NCBI RefSeq assembly: GCF_040183065.1
Contig: NC_091120.1
Coordinates: forward strand, 71,946,708-72,010,707
Length of the DNA stretch: 64,000 nucleotides
Origin: Periplaneta americana
Lineage: Eukaryota > Arthropoda > Insecta > Blattodea > Blattidae
Direction: 5' to 3'
The notes under the pieces were generated by a model that was not told the origin of the DNA, ran no database searches, and saw only the letters and a list, made by a program, of their open reading frames with translations. Within the stretch, counting starts at the first letter, position 1. The number at the start of each line of letters is the position of its first letter. Made by a program: the position numbers and the translations under genes. Positions 1 through 12,238 of this stretch are shown here, in pieces.

Positions 1-1205
1 AAACATTTGACGTAATTTATAGAATTATGGTGAAGAGTTCTTCGTAAAAGCGGAATCCATAATCTATAAGCATTATTACAAAATTACCACAGTTATTTTA
101 ATTATAGAAATGCGGGTAATATATTTTTAAACTAAAATACACATATTTCACTAATAATTTAAAATAATGAAATAATTTCTGAGAAATTATACAAAAAATA
201 AGTTTACAATATGTTAAAAAAAAATAGGGATAATTTATATGTTTATTATCTCTAAAGTGAAACAAGTTTTCTAACTAAACTAAACATTCTAAACAATCTA
301 TTAACTTCGTCCTTAAACGTGCTCAAGCCTTAATAATGTTAGTTATAATTAATCAAGATCGAGGGCGGATTATTTAGTCTCTCGCCATCATTTAGAATGA
401 AGAGCGGGAGACTAAATGAAAAGCGAGAGACGTTCCACCAAATCAGAACGTCTGGCAACCCTAAATGAAATAAACACAGCCAGTTTCACCACCGTTCGTT
501 AGATTCCGCTAGACAAATGTCAAATCAACACGTATTAGTGTCCTAACGTCCCTTACAATTGAACTGTTCAATACAATCACTCAATATACTTGTATATTGG
601 GCTTGTGCTCGAGATTTTGAAAATATATATATATAGAAATGAAAAATACTACAGAATATTACAAAAAAAAAAAAGAAAAAAGAAAGAAACAGAAGAGGTA
701 CTATTTCAAACCGTCATCATCGAGATCGTCATCTTCATCCAAAAACTCACATTCTACATGGATTAGTTCAGTTATATTTTTTCGACTTCAGATTTGGTAA
801 TTAGTTAATACTACACTTTCTTTATCTTCATAATTTCTTTATATTATCTTGTAGAAATGAAATTATATTGGTTGTATGTTCAATTTAATTCGCTGAACAT
901 GTTCCAGCCGTCTAAAATCAACGGTTGTTGAATTTTTACTTCCCTTTTGTTACAGAGGAGAGGCTGAACGCTAACACTGTTGCCTCTAGTGGATTTATTG
1001 TGCCTTACCTCTCCTTTCGAAGGAATTATGTTGAAGTCCAAAACGGTCACGCTCTTGTAGATATCACTCAGTTATGAGGTACCATGTATCGATCCAGCTT
1101 GCACATATTTACGGTTCTGATGGAGTCTTACTACCCTCCATCCCTCGAAAGCATATTACATCTCATAGTGATGCCATATGTACGCCAGCAAGATTATTGC
1201 AGGGT
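1..1205. other. Unannotated AT-rich stretch with a small hairpin
   Basis: No gene or known element is recognised. A hairpin-forming inverted repeat lies at about 369-417: ATTTAGTCTC on the left, GAGACTAAAT on the right, with a CGC/GCG extension. An A/G-rich purine run sits at 661-690. Both are seen directly; no function is inferred. Confidence 0.4.
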
Positions 1206-1209
1206 GATT

Positions 1210-1560
1210 CGTTTGAAAAGACATAGAACAAAAATGCTGTAGCATGAGAACTGTTGCTATTTATTTTTCAGTAATCTGTAAATACATTCTAGAAGGATGG
1301 AAGATTTGCCCACATAGATCTCAACGTGCCAAGTGCCACCCTCGCGTACACAACACAATTCATATTGTGAGACCTATTTCTTCCATGTGTGATGTAACAT
1401 CTCAGGGACAGTTTCTTCAAAAACTAAGACGATCTTTGCTTTGGGATCATGTGTATCCCTGGATCGTTGTGCATAGACATCATTTTCCACAAATCCTCAA
1501 ACAAAAAAAGAGCGGGTGACGGCAGGTCTGGAGAATTTGGTTGCCATCTAATTGGTCACC
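1210..1560 (-). mobile_element. Decayed Tc1/mariner-group transposase, C-terminal part
   Basis: Reading the minus strand across frames recovers a degraded DDE-transposase tail. A piece resembling WxPxSPDL (WQPNSPDLPS, near 1525-1550) is followed by RDTHDPKAKI, FEETVPEMLHHTW and a cysteine-containing CVREGGTWHVEI segment. This is the order seen in C-termini of insect transposases carrying a DUF4817 N-terminal domain. Stops and frameshifts break the frame, so it is a relic. The open plus-strand frame at 1244-1519 is a shadow. No terminal repeats were found. The family call is from remembered motifs and needs a protein search. Confidence 0.5.
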
Positions 1561-1825
1561 AATACCTTACCAGCTGATATCTAATTTTATTCATGAACTT
1601 CATTTCCTCAATGAAGTCATGTGCCCATGCTGTTTTCCTGTGGCAGATGTAAGAAAAACGAATGTTACCCGTTTCTGGAAATCCACATCGCGTAATGCCT
1701 AAACACGTTGTAAGTGTTAGAGGTAAAGTTTCAGAGCTATAGGCTATCTGCGAACAGTCGTCTAAGATTTTTCTTGGGACTTTATATCATACCAGCGCAA
1801 ACAACAGCGTCGGTTTTCAAAACAC

Positions 1826-2345
1826 GCCAACGGCCACCAGTATATGGAATGTTAAAAGATCCTCTTTCTTCAGACGTTCGGTACAATAACCTTATCGATT
1901 TGTAATTCGGAGCTCTCCGAACAAATAATCAAGCTTAAAATGATATTGAACGTGCCAATGGCCACCAGTATGTGGAATGTTAAAAGATCCTCTTTCTTCA
2001 GATATACGGTACCATAACCTTATCCATTTGTAATTCTGAGCTCTCCGAACACCATACTCAAGGTTAAAACGACATTGAACTGGCCAATGGCCACCAGTAT
2101 ATGGAATGTTAAAAGATCCTCTTTCTTTAGACATGCGGTACCATAACCTTATCCATTTGTAATTCTGAGCTCTCCGAACACCACACTCAAGGTTAAAACG
2201 ACATTGAACTGGCCAATGGCCACCAGTATATGGAATGTTAAAAGATCCTTTTTTTTCAGACGTTCGGTACCACAACCTTATCGATTTGTAATTCGGAGCT
2301 CTCCAAACACCATACTCAAGGTTAAAACAACATTGAACTGGTGAT
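1826..2345. repeat. Tandem repeat, period 128-129 bp, four copies
   Basis: The motif GGCCACCAGTAT recurs at about 1832, 1960, 2089 and 2218, giving spacings of 128, 129 and 129 bp. Each unit also contains AGATCCT, GGTACCATAACCTTAT and GGAGCTCTCC-like segments. Because 129 is 43 codons, a minus-strand frame (1892-2380, 162 aa) stays open through three units as a 43-residue repeat containing GSFNIPYTGGHWPVQ. The 128-bp spacing shifts the frame in the last unit. I know no protein with this repeat and treat the frame as a by-product of the array. Confidence 0.85.
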
Positions 2346-2834
2346 ACAATTACACTTTTAAATGTTGCAAATCGCAACACATATATTTCCCTAATTGTCT
2401 TACTGTAAACGGCGTTTAATTAAGTGACAATCTGACTTCTTTTGTTCTTAAAAACAGTGATGAATTTCCCGTGTTTTAACATCACATTGGAACCAAAATA
2501 ACTTTTATATCAATTTTGATATAATGTTTACAGGGATTTTGTTTCATGTCCTCTCAAACGGAACAGATTGTAACCTTTATCACTCGGCACTATTTCGGGA
2601 GAATAGTACAGAAATATGCTTATTTAAATGGACAAGTGATGGTTAAATGATGAAGGGAAACGAGAGAATCCCGAGAAAACCTTCAGAACCTTCCCTACTA
2701 CCGGGATACGAACCAGGGAAATTTACATCTTTAGCGTCCAACTGTTGTCCTACGTTATTTCTCACATGCCTTCAAGTCTGCAGCTTGTTACCAACTTATG
2801 AAACCTCAATTTAGCATCTAGCAGGCTTTAATGA
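2346..2834. other. Unannotated stretch
   Basis: AT-rich sequence without a recognisable gene or element. I see nothing to report. Confidence 0.3.
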
Positions 2835-2837
2835 TAC

Positions 2838-3800
2838 TAGGACTGTTCGAAAAGTTTGTGGACTGATTTTATTCCCCGGAATCCGAGGTTGGTAACACAG
2901 TGATTGACCTCTCTTTTTCGAGATAGGTTGCTTGGGAATCGATCCACATCCTGCAAGGCTTTACCCACTTCTGATTGGCAGCTTCAACAGGAATATGACA
3001 CAGGCGATTTTCACCTCTTGGTCACTTCCCAACTTCTTGTCTCTTGTTTCATAGTTGGAAGAGCCCAAAAAACTGAAATGTGCGAGATCTGGGCAATATA
3101 GTGGATATTCGAAAGAAAGTCCTCAAATTTTAACAAGCGATCTAGGCTTAAATGGTTCTGCGTTATCCTTAAAAAAATGGCTTTCTTTTTTCTGAGGGTT
3201 CTTCAAATCTCTTCCAGCCGGAATAGTACAAGTGTAGCATTGTCAATGATATTTTTCCCCATGAGTTTTTCATTGTCGCAGAAATATCGCTCTGCCGCCA
3301 AGAAATATAGTTGACGTGATAATACTAGGAAGTTTTATATGAATCAAATTGTTTTATGAGTGGGAATTCGTGTATTTCGATATTTATGATTTCTGACATG
3401 TTTCAGGATCAAGATGCCTTATCCAGCTCCCTGTTTGCTGTTGTGAAATTGGGGATCATTTCGTGATTTTACTTCCCGATGACGACAGATTTTTACTCTT
3501 TTTTCGACCACCAGAAAGAGGATTTATGAGAATCCGTATGTTGCCATAGTGGAGATTGCTATCTTATTTCTGGATAGAAGTCTCGCCCAATTCTCTTCAT
3601 ATGTTTGATAACATTGATCAGAATTTGCGGCATCAGTCCGTAGATGTGCTTCATGATGAGCAACAGATTTCCACTGGTCTTCTTTTCCGATCTTCAGTGA
3701 GAACATGTAGTACCTTGCACAAACATGCCTCCTCTTTTAAAGATACCTGGTTACAACATAACAAGCTCATATTGCTCTCACTTCTAAGGAGATAGACAAT
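2838..3800 (-). mobile_element. Decayed mariner-like transposase
   Basis: On the minus strand, in broken frames, the conserved order of a mariner/maT-type DDE transposase can be followed. A DPETC segment lies near 3395-3417. FFKDNAEPFK (the usual H-x-DNAPxH region) lies near 3150-3180. YPLYCPDLAHF (the usual YSPDLAPSD region with the third catalytic Asp) lies near 3078-3106. Past it at 2838-2865 is a terminus-like sequence, AGGACTGTTCGAAAAGTTTG. No opposite terminus was found, so the element is truncated at its 5' side. Multiple stops make it a pseudogene. Frames at 2904-3101 and 3524-3795 are not independent genes. Confidence 0.55.
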
Positions 3801-4784
3801 TCTTAAAGAGTTAATTTCATATCTTCAATTAATAACTTCTATGACATCTCCACACACACCACCTGTAACTGCTGTAGTAGGCCCAGAGGCTCATTTTTCT
3901 TACTGACCTAGCGCTTTCATCACTTTAAAATGGCATCTTTCTCACCGTGTGTCCTCAATAATGCAATGAATGGTTTCTGAATCACTTTTCCCAAGTAAAA
4001 CATAGTACAGCATACTGCAGCGTTGTATGTTCACTGTTAAGATTAGCTATGTCATTACTCTGCCACTCTAGAATGGTTATATCAAAATGTCAATAACTGT
4101 AAAAATCGCTAAAGTGAAAAGTTGTAGCACAAGAGTGTAAATGTGTTCTATATTCTAACGTGCTTTAGTATTTTAATTTCTCATACCTTACTTACATCAA
4201 TACCGCAACTAGTCCACGAATTTAGATATATAAATTAAGATATTCACATAGAAATAATCAATATCCCAAGAAGTACCAGTGAAAAGATGAAATAAATTTG
4301 TGTAAAATCTTAAATGATAACAGTAGCTGTTTACTTCAGAAATGAGGATATCATAGGCTTAGTTGAAATTAGTTGCAAAATTCTTAATATTTCTAGTTTT
4401 GATCGACAATTTTGTACCGTAAATTTTCTAGTACAATTATACGGAAAAACATTCAATATTTATTTAACGTAAAGAATATCCAGTTGCTGTATTCTCGATC
4501 AGACACAGAACAATATATTCACCTTGAAATTTTTCTGGAACTTTACTGACAGAAAACACAAAGACCGAATAGTAGACTACAATGCACTTTAACTTCATAT
4601 GTGGTCTTTTAAAGATGATCGACTGCGTTATACAATGCGCCAGATTTGGAAATTTACCGGTAAGCAGCACTCTTTCAACTCGCAGCTGCGATATCTGTTT
4701 CCGTCATGCGACCCGTAAGATAGCCGTAAAATAATCTCTAGGACAGTCGCTCATCATTACTATGAGTTTTTATTATATTAAAAA
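3801..4784. other. Unannotated stretch
   Basis: AT-rich, with only short frames below 70 codons. No family recognised and no repeat structure noted. Confidence 0.3.
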
Positions 4785-4786
4785 TG

Positions 4787-5622
4787 CAGGTGGATAAAAA
4801 AGTATCCAATATTTTAGGAGATGGTAGTATGCAGCAAAACAAGAAAATAATATATAGTAAACATGGGTCCTACAACACATACTTTATGAGATCTGAACAC
4901 TTGTTCATAGGTGGTGTTCAATTTGACGTCCATTCATGGCAATGCATTCCTCTGCCCTTCGGCGTAAGGAATCACGCACTCTTTTAAACTGATCTTGTTG
5001 TTTTTGATAACCAAAAGTCTAGAGGATTTAGATTTGGGGAACGAACAGGCCAAGGTTTGGGGCCTCCTCGATCAATCCAACGGTCCTGAAATGTCAGCGT
5101 CAGGTGTTCACGCACATTGCGAAGAAAATGTGCTGGTGTGCCATCATCACATCTGTAGTCTTTGCTGACATGGCACATACTCCAGCAAGGTCGGCAATAC
5201 ATTAATAAGAAAATCCTATCGCCAAGAACGCCTCCCCATACGTTGATTGAGAATCGGTGCTGATGCCTTATTTCTTCAACTACTTGGTGATTTTCATCAG
5301 CCCACACATACTGATTATGAACATTCAGAACACCATCTCTGCTGAACTCCGCTCATATCCGCAACGAAACTTTTTTTTTCAGTATTCCTTGCTACGTATC
5401 AGTATTCCATCAACTACGGTATGCTTATCTCGTAGTCTGCTGTATTGTAGGGCAGAGAAATGCATTACCATGAATGGACGTCACATTGAGCACTTGCTAT
5501 GAACAAGTGTTCAGATTTCAGAAAGTATGTGTTGTAGGACCCATGTTTATTAGACTTTTTTTCTTGTTTTGATGCATACTATCACCTCATAAAATATTGG
5601 ATACTTTTTTTTTAATACTCTG
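4787..5622 (-). mobile_element. TIR-bearing DDE transposon, internally deleted (Tc1/mariner group)
   Basis: Long terminal inverted repeats of roughly 170 bp flank the element. The left arm from 4787 and the reverse complement of the right arm ending at 5622 share AAAAAAGTATCCAATATTTT, GGTCCTACAACACATACTTT and GACGTCCATTCATGG. The right end is followed by TA (5623-5624); the left neighbour is TG, so one target copy has mutated or the left end is eroded. Between the arms, on the minus strand, is a transposase fragment (about 5350-4984). Its motifs are VWADENHQVVEE, HQHRFSINVWGG, DDGTPAHFLRNVREHL and WPVRSPNLNPLDFWL, matching the central-to-C-terminal DDE domain of insect IS630/Tc1/mariner transposases. 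The N-terminal domain is absent and the third-Asp motif reads SPNLNPLD, with Asn where Asp is usual. It is therefore a dead, shortened copy. Confidence 0.75.
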
Positions 5623-5624
5623 TA

Positions 5625-6394
5625 TAAATAAAATAAAGTGATATTTATTTACCTATGTTCTATACGAAGTAATATATTGTACAAGCATTTCACTTTCCGC
5701 TACTCTTTTTTTGTGCACTTCAAATTTCTCTAAATCTTCTAAAATATTACGCACTATAGGACCAGAAACTTTGACAACTGAAAAATTCTCTGTAATCTTT
5801 CATTGCCCTTTGCGGATAGAGTTAATGAGTGTATGAGAAACATAACACTCGCTGTTTTGTAACAAATCGAGATAAATGTGTTTGAATCAATTCATTGACT
5901 GAATACCAGAGCCAATAGAACTCTTATCTCCCTTCCATAGAAACTGGCTGAATCCCATTGTATTGTGTTTGTCTTGTGTTACTATAACGTCATCTCTGGC
6001 CATAATATTAGCAAGTGTACATGCTGCGAGAGATGCAAGGGAAAATCAATTATAACACAGCTGCGATCAATGAAATACTGCTTAGAGGCAAGTTTATAAA
6101 ACAGGTGTTCATTACTTCGTCACTATTCTAATACGACTGTCAATTAAGTTTACTGACCGGAAGCTTATCTTAAAAGCTTGAATATCGATTTGGTAAATGA
6201 CAGACATTATGATTGCTGATAAAAAAAAACTCTATGACAATCGTTAAGCATTTGGCATTCGTCGGGATATCTTGCATATGCTGGTGAAACTTGCTCGTAG
6301 ACTCACAAAGTAATGGGGTTAAGGAGTGATTGCACAAGAGGCAGCATCCCACACAATAGTTGGTCGCAGAGATTAAATTACGTTGAATTATTAT
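5625..6394. other. Unannotated stretch
   Basis: AT-rich sequence. Short frames only; no element recognised. Confidence 0.3.
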
Positions 6395-6545
6395 GTGGAA
6401 TTTCTTTTGGTTTAATTTTATTAAGCTTATGGATTTGTGTATTAATAATTATAGCAAGAGAATCTATTTTTCGTTATAATTATTATAAAAATTTTTTCTT
6501 GTTCGTTGTAATTATTTTAACAATTATACTTTATTGTACTTTTGG
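6395..6545 (+). pseudogene. NUMT: nuclear copy of part of mitochondrial ND4
   Basis: About 150 bp encode a hydrophobic segment reading LSLWICVLIIIARES then FRYNYYKN and FLFVVIILTIILYCTF in the nuclear code. In the invertebrate mitochondrial code ATA is Met and AGA is Ser, so the key stretch becomes CVLMIMASES, which matches my memory of insect NADH dehydrogenase subunit 4. That code-dependent fit is the main evidence for mitochondrial origin. Similarity begins near the GGTTTAATTTTATTAAG segment and ends at TGTACTTTT, after which the sequence diverges. The nuclear open frame at 6313-6558 is incidental. It is a short pseudogene of NUMT type. Confidence 0.8.
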
Positions 6546-6727
6546 GAGATTGGCATGAAGAGTAAGGCTTTGAACCAACATTGGTGCATATTAGGCAGTA
6601 CAGAAGCAACTTTGTAATGTACGTAAAGATGTGGAATATCTTATTTCCATCGGAAAGTGTCTAGAAACTTATTGGCACATTGTTATTCACTTTTCTAAGA
6701 TCGTAATTCGTTGGTCTTTCATTTGTC

Positions 6728-6797
<70 letters not shown>
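6728..6797. repeat. (TTA)n microsatellite
   Basis: An uninterrupted TTA/ATT array of about 70 bp. The poly-Leu frame across it is spurious. Confidence 0.95.
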
Positions 6798-6798
<1 letters not shown>

Positions 6799-7072
6799 GG
6801 GTCTCGTTTTCTCTATAGGTACGTTGTATTGAAATGTTTTGGGGACTATTGATTGTTTGAATGACAAGTATAAAAATATATATTTATATCTGATCCCTTA
6901 TACGAGACATTTAAATGTTCCGTAAGGTTAGTATTAGCTTGAAAGAGGTGATTTAATTATACAGACACACAAAATAATTCAAGTGGTTAAATCTGGTGAC
7001 TTATGTCGCCAAGGAATTGATCATTCTCTACCATATGTTCCCCTATATTTACGGTAAACAACAAATTAGAAA

Positions 7073-7392
7073 ACATACATACATACATGCATACATACAT
7101 ACATACATACATACATACATACATACATACATACATACATACATAGTATACATACATAGCCTACATACATACATACATAGCCTACATACATATATACATA
7201 CACACATGCATGTATACATACATACATACACACATGCATGTATACATACATGCATAGATACATACATACATACATACATACATACATACATACATACATA
7301 CATACATACATGCATAGATACATACATACATACACACATGCATGCATACATACATACATACATACATACATACATACATACATACATACATC
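7073..7392. repeat. (CATA)n microsatellite, about 320 bp
   Basis: Tetranucleotide CATA/ACAT array with interruptions such as GTATACATACATAGCC and CACATGCATG. It stays open in several frames on both strands, which produces long spurious His/Ile/Tyr-rich or Cys/Met/Val-rich translations. Confidence 0.95.
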
Positions 7393-9040
7393 TTCTGAAG
7401 TATGAGTTCATGGATGTCTCTCTTCCGGACACTACGGTTATAGAGATAAGGAAATTCCACTGAGGCAGGCACAGATAAATTTGTTGTAATCAAGGAATTC
7501 GAGATGTACCTAATTAAAACCAAACTTTTATGCCTTATTTATCTAATTTTTATTTTAATGCAATTTGTTACTTTTTGCTTTATTGTTCATAAAATTACTC
7601 TTCAGATGAGATTACATCGCATGACGCAGGCGGAAATTCCTTGCCGGCTATCTGTGCCACACAATTCCCCAGCTTCAGGGGTGTTGGAGGCCTGTCACTC
7701 CATTACTTTGTGAATTTCCGAAATGTTTGTACTATCATTGGTGTATTAGTGCCATTAATTCTAATTCCATTTTCATGTAAATATTTTTATATATAAGTGT
7801 ATTTTCCCTTCAATGTATTTTTCTGAAATAATGACGTCTGTAAAGTATACCACGTTGGTATTCTTTTAGGTCTTTAGAGGTTACGGTGTTTCAGATTACA
7901 TGTAAAATCTTTCTAAAGGTATTTGTAAACCAGTATTTCGTGAATCCTATACAATCTGTTTGTGGTTTGAATTAGAATATATACTAACTACTATTTTTAA
8001 AATCAATGACATGTAATACATCTCATTCAACGTATTTTAGACAAAATATTGAGCGTTTAAGGAATTTGAAAAATCGTAGTGCAATCCAACATACATTATT
8101 TATCAGAGATCTGTATTTTTGGGTAAGAAAACAAAATTAACACATATGCTAACGCTATCAAGATGCACATTTATCGACATTATTATGAGTGTCCTATACA
8201 AAAGACAAGTGATAATAATTCTTTATACACAATTTTAACAATCATTGAATTGGTGATACATTTTTGCGAAGGGAATACTTGACATGGTTAATGGTCTAAC
8301 ATATAATATATTTATTGTATTTTCAAGTTTATAATTTACATTATATTTATTCCTTTTAAGTCTACGTGTCGTTTACATATTCATGTAATTAATGGAAACT
8401 GGTTTTGCATGTGTTTGTGTAAATAAATTCCATTTAATCATAACATTTCAGCATGATGTACAAATACAAAGGTTTGAGTTGAGCAAATTTAAGTGATGTC
8501 TGGAAACGAAACTTACTGTGTATGCAACTGGAGTTTGGGCCTCACGCTTACGTATTACGAATTTCTAGTACGTTACTCGATAATATACAGCTTTTAAAAT
8601 CAAGGTCACATGAGGCCAGAGATTGAGCATTAGGAATTGGGACCGATTACAGACACATGTCAAGGTAAAGTGCTCACACGCACGAATCTATTGAGTTAGA
8701 TCACTTTTCACGAAAGGTATCCGCAATAATTTCCTTTATGCAATCCAACTGCTATAACATTACACGAGTGTGTGAACTAACCATTATCCTCTAGCACATG
8801 TTTTCCATTGTAGCACTTCAGTTACGAAATAATTTTGAAACATAATTGTAATATAGATAACTAAGATTTTTTGTGATGTGAGAATTAAATTCAATAGTTA
8901 TGTGAGCGTCAAATATTTTTTTAAACTTTCCATTACTCGAAGTATAAAGAAAGAAGTATTGTGATGATGCAAAAATCTATTTACTGTTTTTCATGGAAAT
9001 ACGCATTTTATAGGTCCATAATCTAAATTTGGAGATTGGT
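7393..9040. other. Unannotated stretch
   Basis: AT-rich. A 69-codon frame at 7504-7713 starts with a hydrophobic segment but resembles nothing I know. No repeats or elements recognised. Confidence 0.3.
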
Positions 9041-9048
9041 TTGCAGTC

Positions 9049-9760
9049 TCCATGTGGATTTATCAGTTCCGCGCGGTGATTACTAGTGAGCACTCATCAG
9101 TTGCGCGCGGTCATATTTTCTCAACATTCTCCTTCTCATTTTATAGAGACTTAGGATTCTCTATACGTTATTGGCAGGTATGGTTAAACATATTTGTTTC
9201 GATCGTACCATGAAGTTGGTAGACTATTCGTCAAAGGAATAAAAATTATCATAACAAGAAGTTTTAACTTGCACCTCCAGGCTATTCTTCTTTATGTTTC
9301 ACGATCTTTCCTAAACTTATTTCCATTTAGTACTAGGAAATTATGTCCCTTCTCGCTTACTATATGTTGATGCGTAAACGTGACACGCGGAGAGTGGTTA
9401 ACCGTTAAAACAATTCCCTAGTTTTATTTTCCAGGACAAATGACAAACGTCGAAGCATGCAAAGTACTGCCACACATTGCATGTAAAAGTTCCAAATAAA
9501 ATTAGTGTCACCAATATATTCAACAAAAACTTCTCAAACTAGCCGATATTAGGCTTACAGCTCAAGTATCGATCTGATTAGTGTTGCCAACATATTCCAT
9601 CAACATTTTCAAACTGTTCGACGTTACTACCCAACTATAACTGATTCATTAATACGAAAGTCTCCACGCGTAACTGATGTGCCTACGTGGAAAGTGCCCG
9701 CGCGCAAATGATTTGTTTACGTGGAAGCAGTTCGCGCAACTGATATACACCCGTCTGAAT
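9049..9760. mobile_element. Candidate element with inverted clusters of an ATCAGTT-N-CGCG motif
   Basis: The motif TCAGTT(N)CGCG occurs twice on the plus strand near 9065-9110 and about three times on the minus strand near 9665-9745, so the clusters face each other across ~550 bp. The interior carries a diverged direct duplication of about 75 bp (around 9508-9555 and 9582-9630, sharing CCAA-ATATTC and TTCTCAAACT-like segments). Inverted subterminal repeats are typical of class II elements, but I cannot define exact ends or a target duplication. Calling it a transposon is inference. Confidence 0.35.
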
Positions 9761-10688
9761 ATCTATGTACAGCAATTCCTTCTGAACTACTGCAAAGAGT
9801 TTGTTGTAATTCAGTATATATGAGTCAATTATTTAACCAGTAATGAGGCACATGAAATATAATGATTTCAATTAACATTAATGGGTCTTCATTTCAAGCC
9901 AAAAACCCAAAATGACGATAAATTCGAAATTTGTTCTAACATTTTTTAAAATTAGTTCCTTGTAAATATTGAGATGATGAAATGAGCTGAGCAATATGTT
10001 CCTAGAATCCTGATTCATAGAAATTAATTATTATATAATTATAGGATTGTTTCTCCTTCCTGTTGTGAATTTCATGAAAGTCAATAAAAGCCCACACAAC
10101 ACAATAGGCTAAGCTAGGTATAGCCACTATCCTTAGTAAAAAAGGACGTCATTGTAACATTAGATCTTTTGTCATACAGTAAAACATTTGTTATTCGTAT
10201 GTGAACCACTTCAAATGTGAAACTTTATAAGTAGTAAATCAATATTATCTGGGTAGAAATCAATATGATATATGTATAGTTATTTTATAGAAATGTGTAC
10301 GAAATTAATTAACTTACATGTATCTACTTCTACAACTTCTGCCTTTAAAGAATTAGGCCTACTGACTCGTTCTGGCCTCAATTCTATCTTTTAAATAGTC
10401 TTCCTGTATTTGTCTTACCTTTAGGTTCATATTGTTAGGCCATTTTTTGAATCCTTATTTCTTCAATTCTTTCAAGGTGTTCTTTCCAGTTTCATGTCCT
10501 ATTTTGTCATTTACTGAAAAAAAATTAACTTCTCTCTCAATCATGTATCCATAAAACATAAAATGATTAATTAAGTCAAAGGTCTTACCGTCGGGACTAT
10601 AAATAAGTATTTTTATACAATCCAAAGAATTTAAGTTAATCTTATTTGGGCGCATATTAAATTATTCCACTGTAGTCTTTCGAATAAT
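9761..10688. other. Unannotated stretch
   Basis: AT-rich and without recognisable coding content or repeats. Confidence 0.3.
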
Positions 10689-10696
10689 AGAACAAG

Positions 10697-11112
10697 CAGG
10701 GTGCGAATTAAGATTTCAAATAAGGGGAGGATAGAATTCTAGATAGAGAATACCACACATAAAATTATTATTATCCTCATTCGATACAGCTCAACGCTTG
10801 GTCGCACTGAGTTGCTTGTCTTTCATCTTGTTCATAATAATAATTATATCCATGAGCAGGCTGAAGAAAAGACGTGTAATTCCTAAGTTATTGATTGTTG
10901 TCAGCTTGTCGGTGATGATAATATATCAATATTATTTTTTTGTTTACTTTATACTGTAATTTATAAAATATATTTGTATTAAAACAATTATATTCTGTGA
11001 GGGGGATAGAAGTTATCCCTGGCAGGGATGTAAATATAAATTTATGAGAGGAGGATAACTTTCCAACAGGGCGGAAATCCCCCCCCCATCCTCCCCGTTA
11101 ATTCGCACCCTG
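10697..11112. mobile_element. hAT-like MITE, 416 bp
   Basis: The left terminus CAGGGTGCGAATTA matches the reverse complement of the right terminus (TAATTCGCACCCTG), and both sides also carry GGGGAGGAT/ATCCTCCCC. The flanks are AGAACAAG (10689-10696) and AGTACAAG (11113-11120), an 8-bp target duplication with one mismatch. An 8-bp duplication with CAG...CTG ends points to the hAT superfamily. There is no transposase inside. Confidence 0.75.
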
Positions 11113-11120
11113 AGTACAAG

Positions 11121-11874
11121 AAAAAACTATAAACTTTAGGACCGTACAGATGAACTGAATTGTTCTGAAATTAATAAAATTTATAATGAAGAAGTAAGCG
11201 TCAGTTCTTCACTTGTTTCTATTCTTTGCCACTGCTATGAAATTAATTTTTTACATTTCGGAAAGGAAAATCCCTTCGAAAATATCGTCGAATCTTAGTG
11301 ACGGCAACAGCTGTTATTCGTAACTTTGGGGTTTTCTGCATACTAAATTCATCCCACGAAAAAGAATCTCGCGAAATGTAATATTTATACAATAAATTCA
11401 GTGAAGGTTAAATGCAAACTCAGTCTCCCACAAACTTCCTGTGTTATGCATTTTAACAATGCGAGTAATTGGATAACAGCACAATTCTATCACACAGGAA
11501 ATACTCTGTGCAGACATTGCAAGAAATTTCAAGGTCAGTGGTCGCACGATTACCTTCTATTCAAGTACAATACGTGACTAACTTTTATTGTAGTCTTCGC
11601 TTTGGTATTTATGTTTCCTGCTACCCAGCATAGGAGTACAATTATTCAACTGACAAGACAACAAAATCGGACAGCTTTTCTGGCAATCACCGACAAGGAA
11701 TTTTACGGAATCAAAGCATATAAAAAGTAACAGGGGATTCATCAGATTCCAGTAGTTGCGTGAAAAGTTTATGTTCCCATTGTGATATTTAGATTTTTAA
11801 CGAAATGGTTCTTTATTATAGGGATTGTGGATATGCTTGACAGTAAAATAAATTTGATACAGTTTATGTGTTGT
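11121..11874. other. Unannotated stretch
   Basis: AT-rich; nothing recognised. Confidence 0.3.
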
Positions 11875-11887
11875 ATTATTAATGATT

Positions 11888-12225
11888 GTCCCGCGCCGTG
11901 GCGTCGTGGTCTAAGGCATCCTGCCTAGGACTCGCATTACGGAATGCGCGCTGGTTCGAGTCCTCGTGGGGGAAGGAATTTTCTCATAAAATTTCGGCCA
12001 GTGTATGGGACCGGTGCTCACCCAGCATCGTGATGCACTTGGGAGCTACGATAGGTAGCGAAAATCCGGTTTCGCAAACCAGCTGTAACGGCTGGGGGGA
12101 TCATCGTGCTAACCACACGATACCTCCGTACTGGTTGGATGATCGTCCACCTCTACTTCGGCATGTAGACGTGAGGCTAGCAGCTGGCTAGTCGGGGCTG
12201 TAGCTCCATGGATTCAATTCAATTC
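11888..12225 (+). mobile_element. tRNA-derived SINE with target-site duplication
   Basis: The 5' part resembles a tRNA. It carries an A-box-like GTGGTCTAAGGC and a B-box GGTTCGAGTCC, the two internal RNA polymerase III promoter elements. The body follows and ends in a short ATTCA-repeat tail. The flanks ATTATTAATGATT (11875-11887) and ATTATTAATTATT (12226-12238) agree at 12 of 13 bases, a target duplication from LINE-driven insertion. The family name is unknown to me. The 101-codon frame through it is spurious. Confidence 0.85.
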
Positions 12226-12238
12226 ATTATTAATTATT

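Noticed and set aside
6313..6558. Small nuclear membrane-protein gene of 81 aa
   Set aside because: The hydrophobic part is ND4-like and makes sense only in the mitochondrial code; the remainder is unrelated flank.
6996..7523. His/Ile/Tyr-rich and Cys/Met/Val-rich frames over the CATA array
   Set aside because: Microsatellite translation, open in several frames.
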